From assembly GCA_030590405.1 (NCBI GenBank), contig JAUUYO010000181.1, forward strand, positions 1 to 6,921: 6,921 nucleotides of DNA, read 5' to 3'. Below the pieces are notes generated by a model. The model was not told the DNA's origin. It saw only the letters and a list, made by a program, of their open reading frames with translations, and made no database searches. Source of the stretch: Kangiellaceae bacterium. GTDB lineage: Bacteria > Pseudomonadota > Gammaproteobacteria > Enterobacterales > Kangiellaceae. A program made the position numbers and the translations under genes. Positions 6,332-6,921 of the stretch are shown here, piece by piece (positions within the stretch are counted from its first letter, which is position 1; each line of letters starts with the position of its first letter).

Positions 6332-6379
6332 TAAGGTTACTCTAAAGGAGACAGGCTTGTTCTAAAGGAAAAGGTAATT

Positions 6380-6405
6380 GCTCTATCCCTATGTGGGAAT
6401 AGAGC
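6380..6405. terminator. Hairpin between convergent bamE and anti-sigma genes, possible bidirectional terminator
   Basis: GCTCTATCCC pairs with GGGAATAGAGC, ten base pairs with one bulged A, around the loop TATGT. It stands 48 bases after the bamE stop and 40 bases after the anti-sigma stop on the other strand, the position of a shared terminator. Neither strand has a T run directly after the stem, so it may be a pause or RNA-stability structure instead. Confidence 0.4.
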
Positions 6406-6445
6406 TACAATTTAGGGTCTGTTGCTCTTTCATAATTCAAAGGCA

Positions 6446-6700
6446 CTAGTTGTCATGCTTGTGCTCACAATGTATTTCTTGATAGCTCCGAGTGACATTT
6501 TCGCGTAACACTTGGCTGGGCTGTAACTCATCACCCATTGATTCCACCGTTTTGCTGGATATAACCAGTTGCTTATTATAGCGACGACAGTAAGCGCACA
6601 AAAGCAGATGCCACTTAAACTTTAGCCAACGCATTCCGGTTAAGGGTTGATCAATATTTTCAGAGACTTGCTCTGCAACCTGTTTACAATTTGGCAGCAT
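6446..6700 (-). CDS. Small zinc-binding (ZAS-type) anti-sigma factor
   Basis: An 84-residue protein with a ZAS zinc-binding motif: Cys5, His31, Cys35 and Cys38, that is C-x25-H-x3-C-x2-C, the same spacing as I recall for RsrA of Streptomyces. Proteins of this type hold an ECF sigma factor inactive until a signal such as oxidation or metal loss releases it. There is no membrane segment, so it should act in the cytoplasm. The ATG at 6700 overlaps the TAA of the upstream sigma gene as TAATG, with AGGAG seven bases before it; a GTG two codons earlier is possible but less likely. The close overlap indicates translational coupling and a cognate pair. The C-terminus carries a second metal-like cluster, HCEHKH (77-82), outside the known motif. 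The inducing signal cannot be read from the sequence. Confidence 0.82.
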   Translation of the reverse strand: MLPNCKQVAEQVSENIDQPLTGMRWLKFKWHLLLCAYCRRYNKQLVISSKTVESMGDELQPSQVLRENVTRSYQEIHCEHKHDN

Positions 6701-6921
6701 TAGCACTCTCCTGTTATTTGAAAATGGTCAATCACGCGTAACACTTTATCTCTGGCTCTATGTAAAAGGACTCTCACATTAGAAGAGCTGACTTCGAGGA
6801 TGTTACATAACTCATCCATAGAAAGTCCCGCCGAATCTCTTAGCCTTAAGGCTGCGAGCTGGTTTTCTGGCAGCTTAAGCATGTTTTTTTCAATGCAGTT
6901 TTTTAGCTCTTCTGCAACCAA
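6700..6921 (-). CDS. ECF-type RNA polymerase sigma factor, C-terminal fragment (region 4)
   Basis: Only the last 73 codons lie in the window; the gene continues beyond the right edge, so the TTG at 6921 is not a start. The fragment is a sigma region 4: LPENQLAALRLRD, then the helix-turn-helix GLSMDELCNILEVSSSNVRVLLHRAR, which in ECF sigma factors binds the -35 element of target promoters. The gene ends in ITGEC and TAA, overlapping the ATG of the anti-sigma gene by one base. Region 2 and the group assignment cannot be judged. Promoters it might recognise are unknown. Confidence 0.88.
   Translation of the reverse strand: MVAEELKNCIEKNMLKLPENQLAALRLRDSAGLSMDELCNILEVSSSNVRVLLHRARDKVLRVIDHFQITGEC

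Noticed and set aside
6341..6369. Direct repeat TCTAAAGGA, two copies 20 bases apart, after bamE
   Set aside because: Too short to carry weight, and no ORF starts behind either purine-rich copy.

Overview
The window looks like chromosomal DNA of a gammaproteobacterium with moderate to low GC. The Fur protein is of the Pseudomonas type and is divergent from a bamE/omlA-like lipoprotein gene. There is an Rsd/AlgQ-family regulator, and the PheA module aligns residue for residue with E. coli PheA at its catalytic positions. I cannot name the genus. No tRNA, rRNA, CRISPR array or complete mobile element was seen.

Layout from left to right: (1) a membrane-bound PAS-PAS sensor histidine kinase on the minus strand, cut by the left edge shortly before its C-terminus; (2) divergent from it, rsd and a small ABM-domain protein, both on plus; (3) convergent with these, a 699-residue minus-strand gene that joins chorismate mutase, prephenate dehydratase, an ACT domain and a class I-beta DAHP synthase in one reading frame; (4) directly upstream of that gene, a 21-codon leader ORF rich in Phe codons, followed by a Rho-independent terminator, which together form a phenylalanine attenuator; (5) fur on minus, starting at TTG; (6) a 290-bp divergent control region with repeated -10 elements and a nested inverted repeat; (7) a bamE-like outer-membrane lipoprotein gene on plus; (8) convergent with it, a minus-strand pair: an ECF-type sigma factor fragment cut by the right edge and its small zinc-binding anti-sigma factor, overlapping as TAATG.

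The most remarkable part is 2999-5310. One polypeptide carries the first step of the shikimate pathway (DAHP synthase) and both steps from chorismate to phenylpyruvate, with a Phe-sensing ACT domain between them. Its mRNA leader encodes a Phe-rich peptide resembling enterobacterial PheL (FFFNFP) before a terminator hairpin. If this reading is right, phenylalanine controls the entry and exit steps of its own pathway through one gene, by attenuation of transcription and probably by allostery. The other genes are ordinary global or envelope regulators: Fur for iron, Rsd for sigma-70, BamE for outer-membrane protein assembly, and the sigma/anti-sigma pair for an unknown stress.
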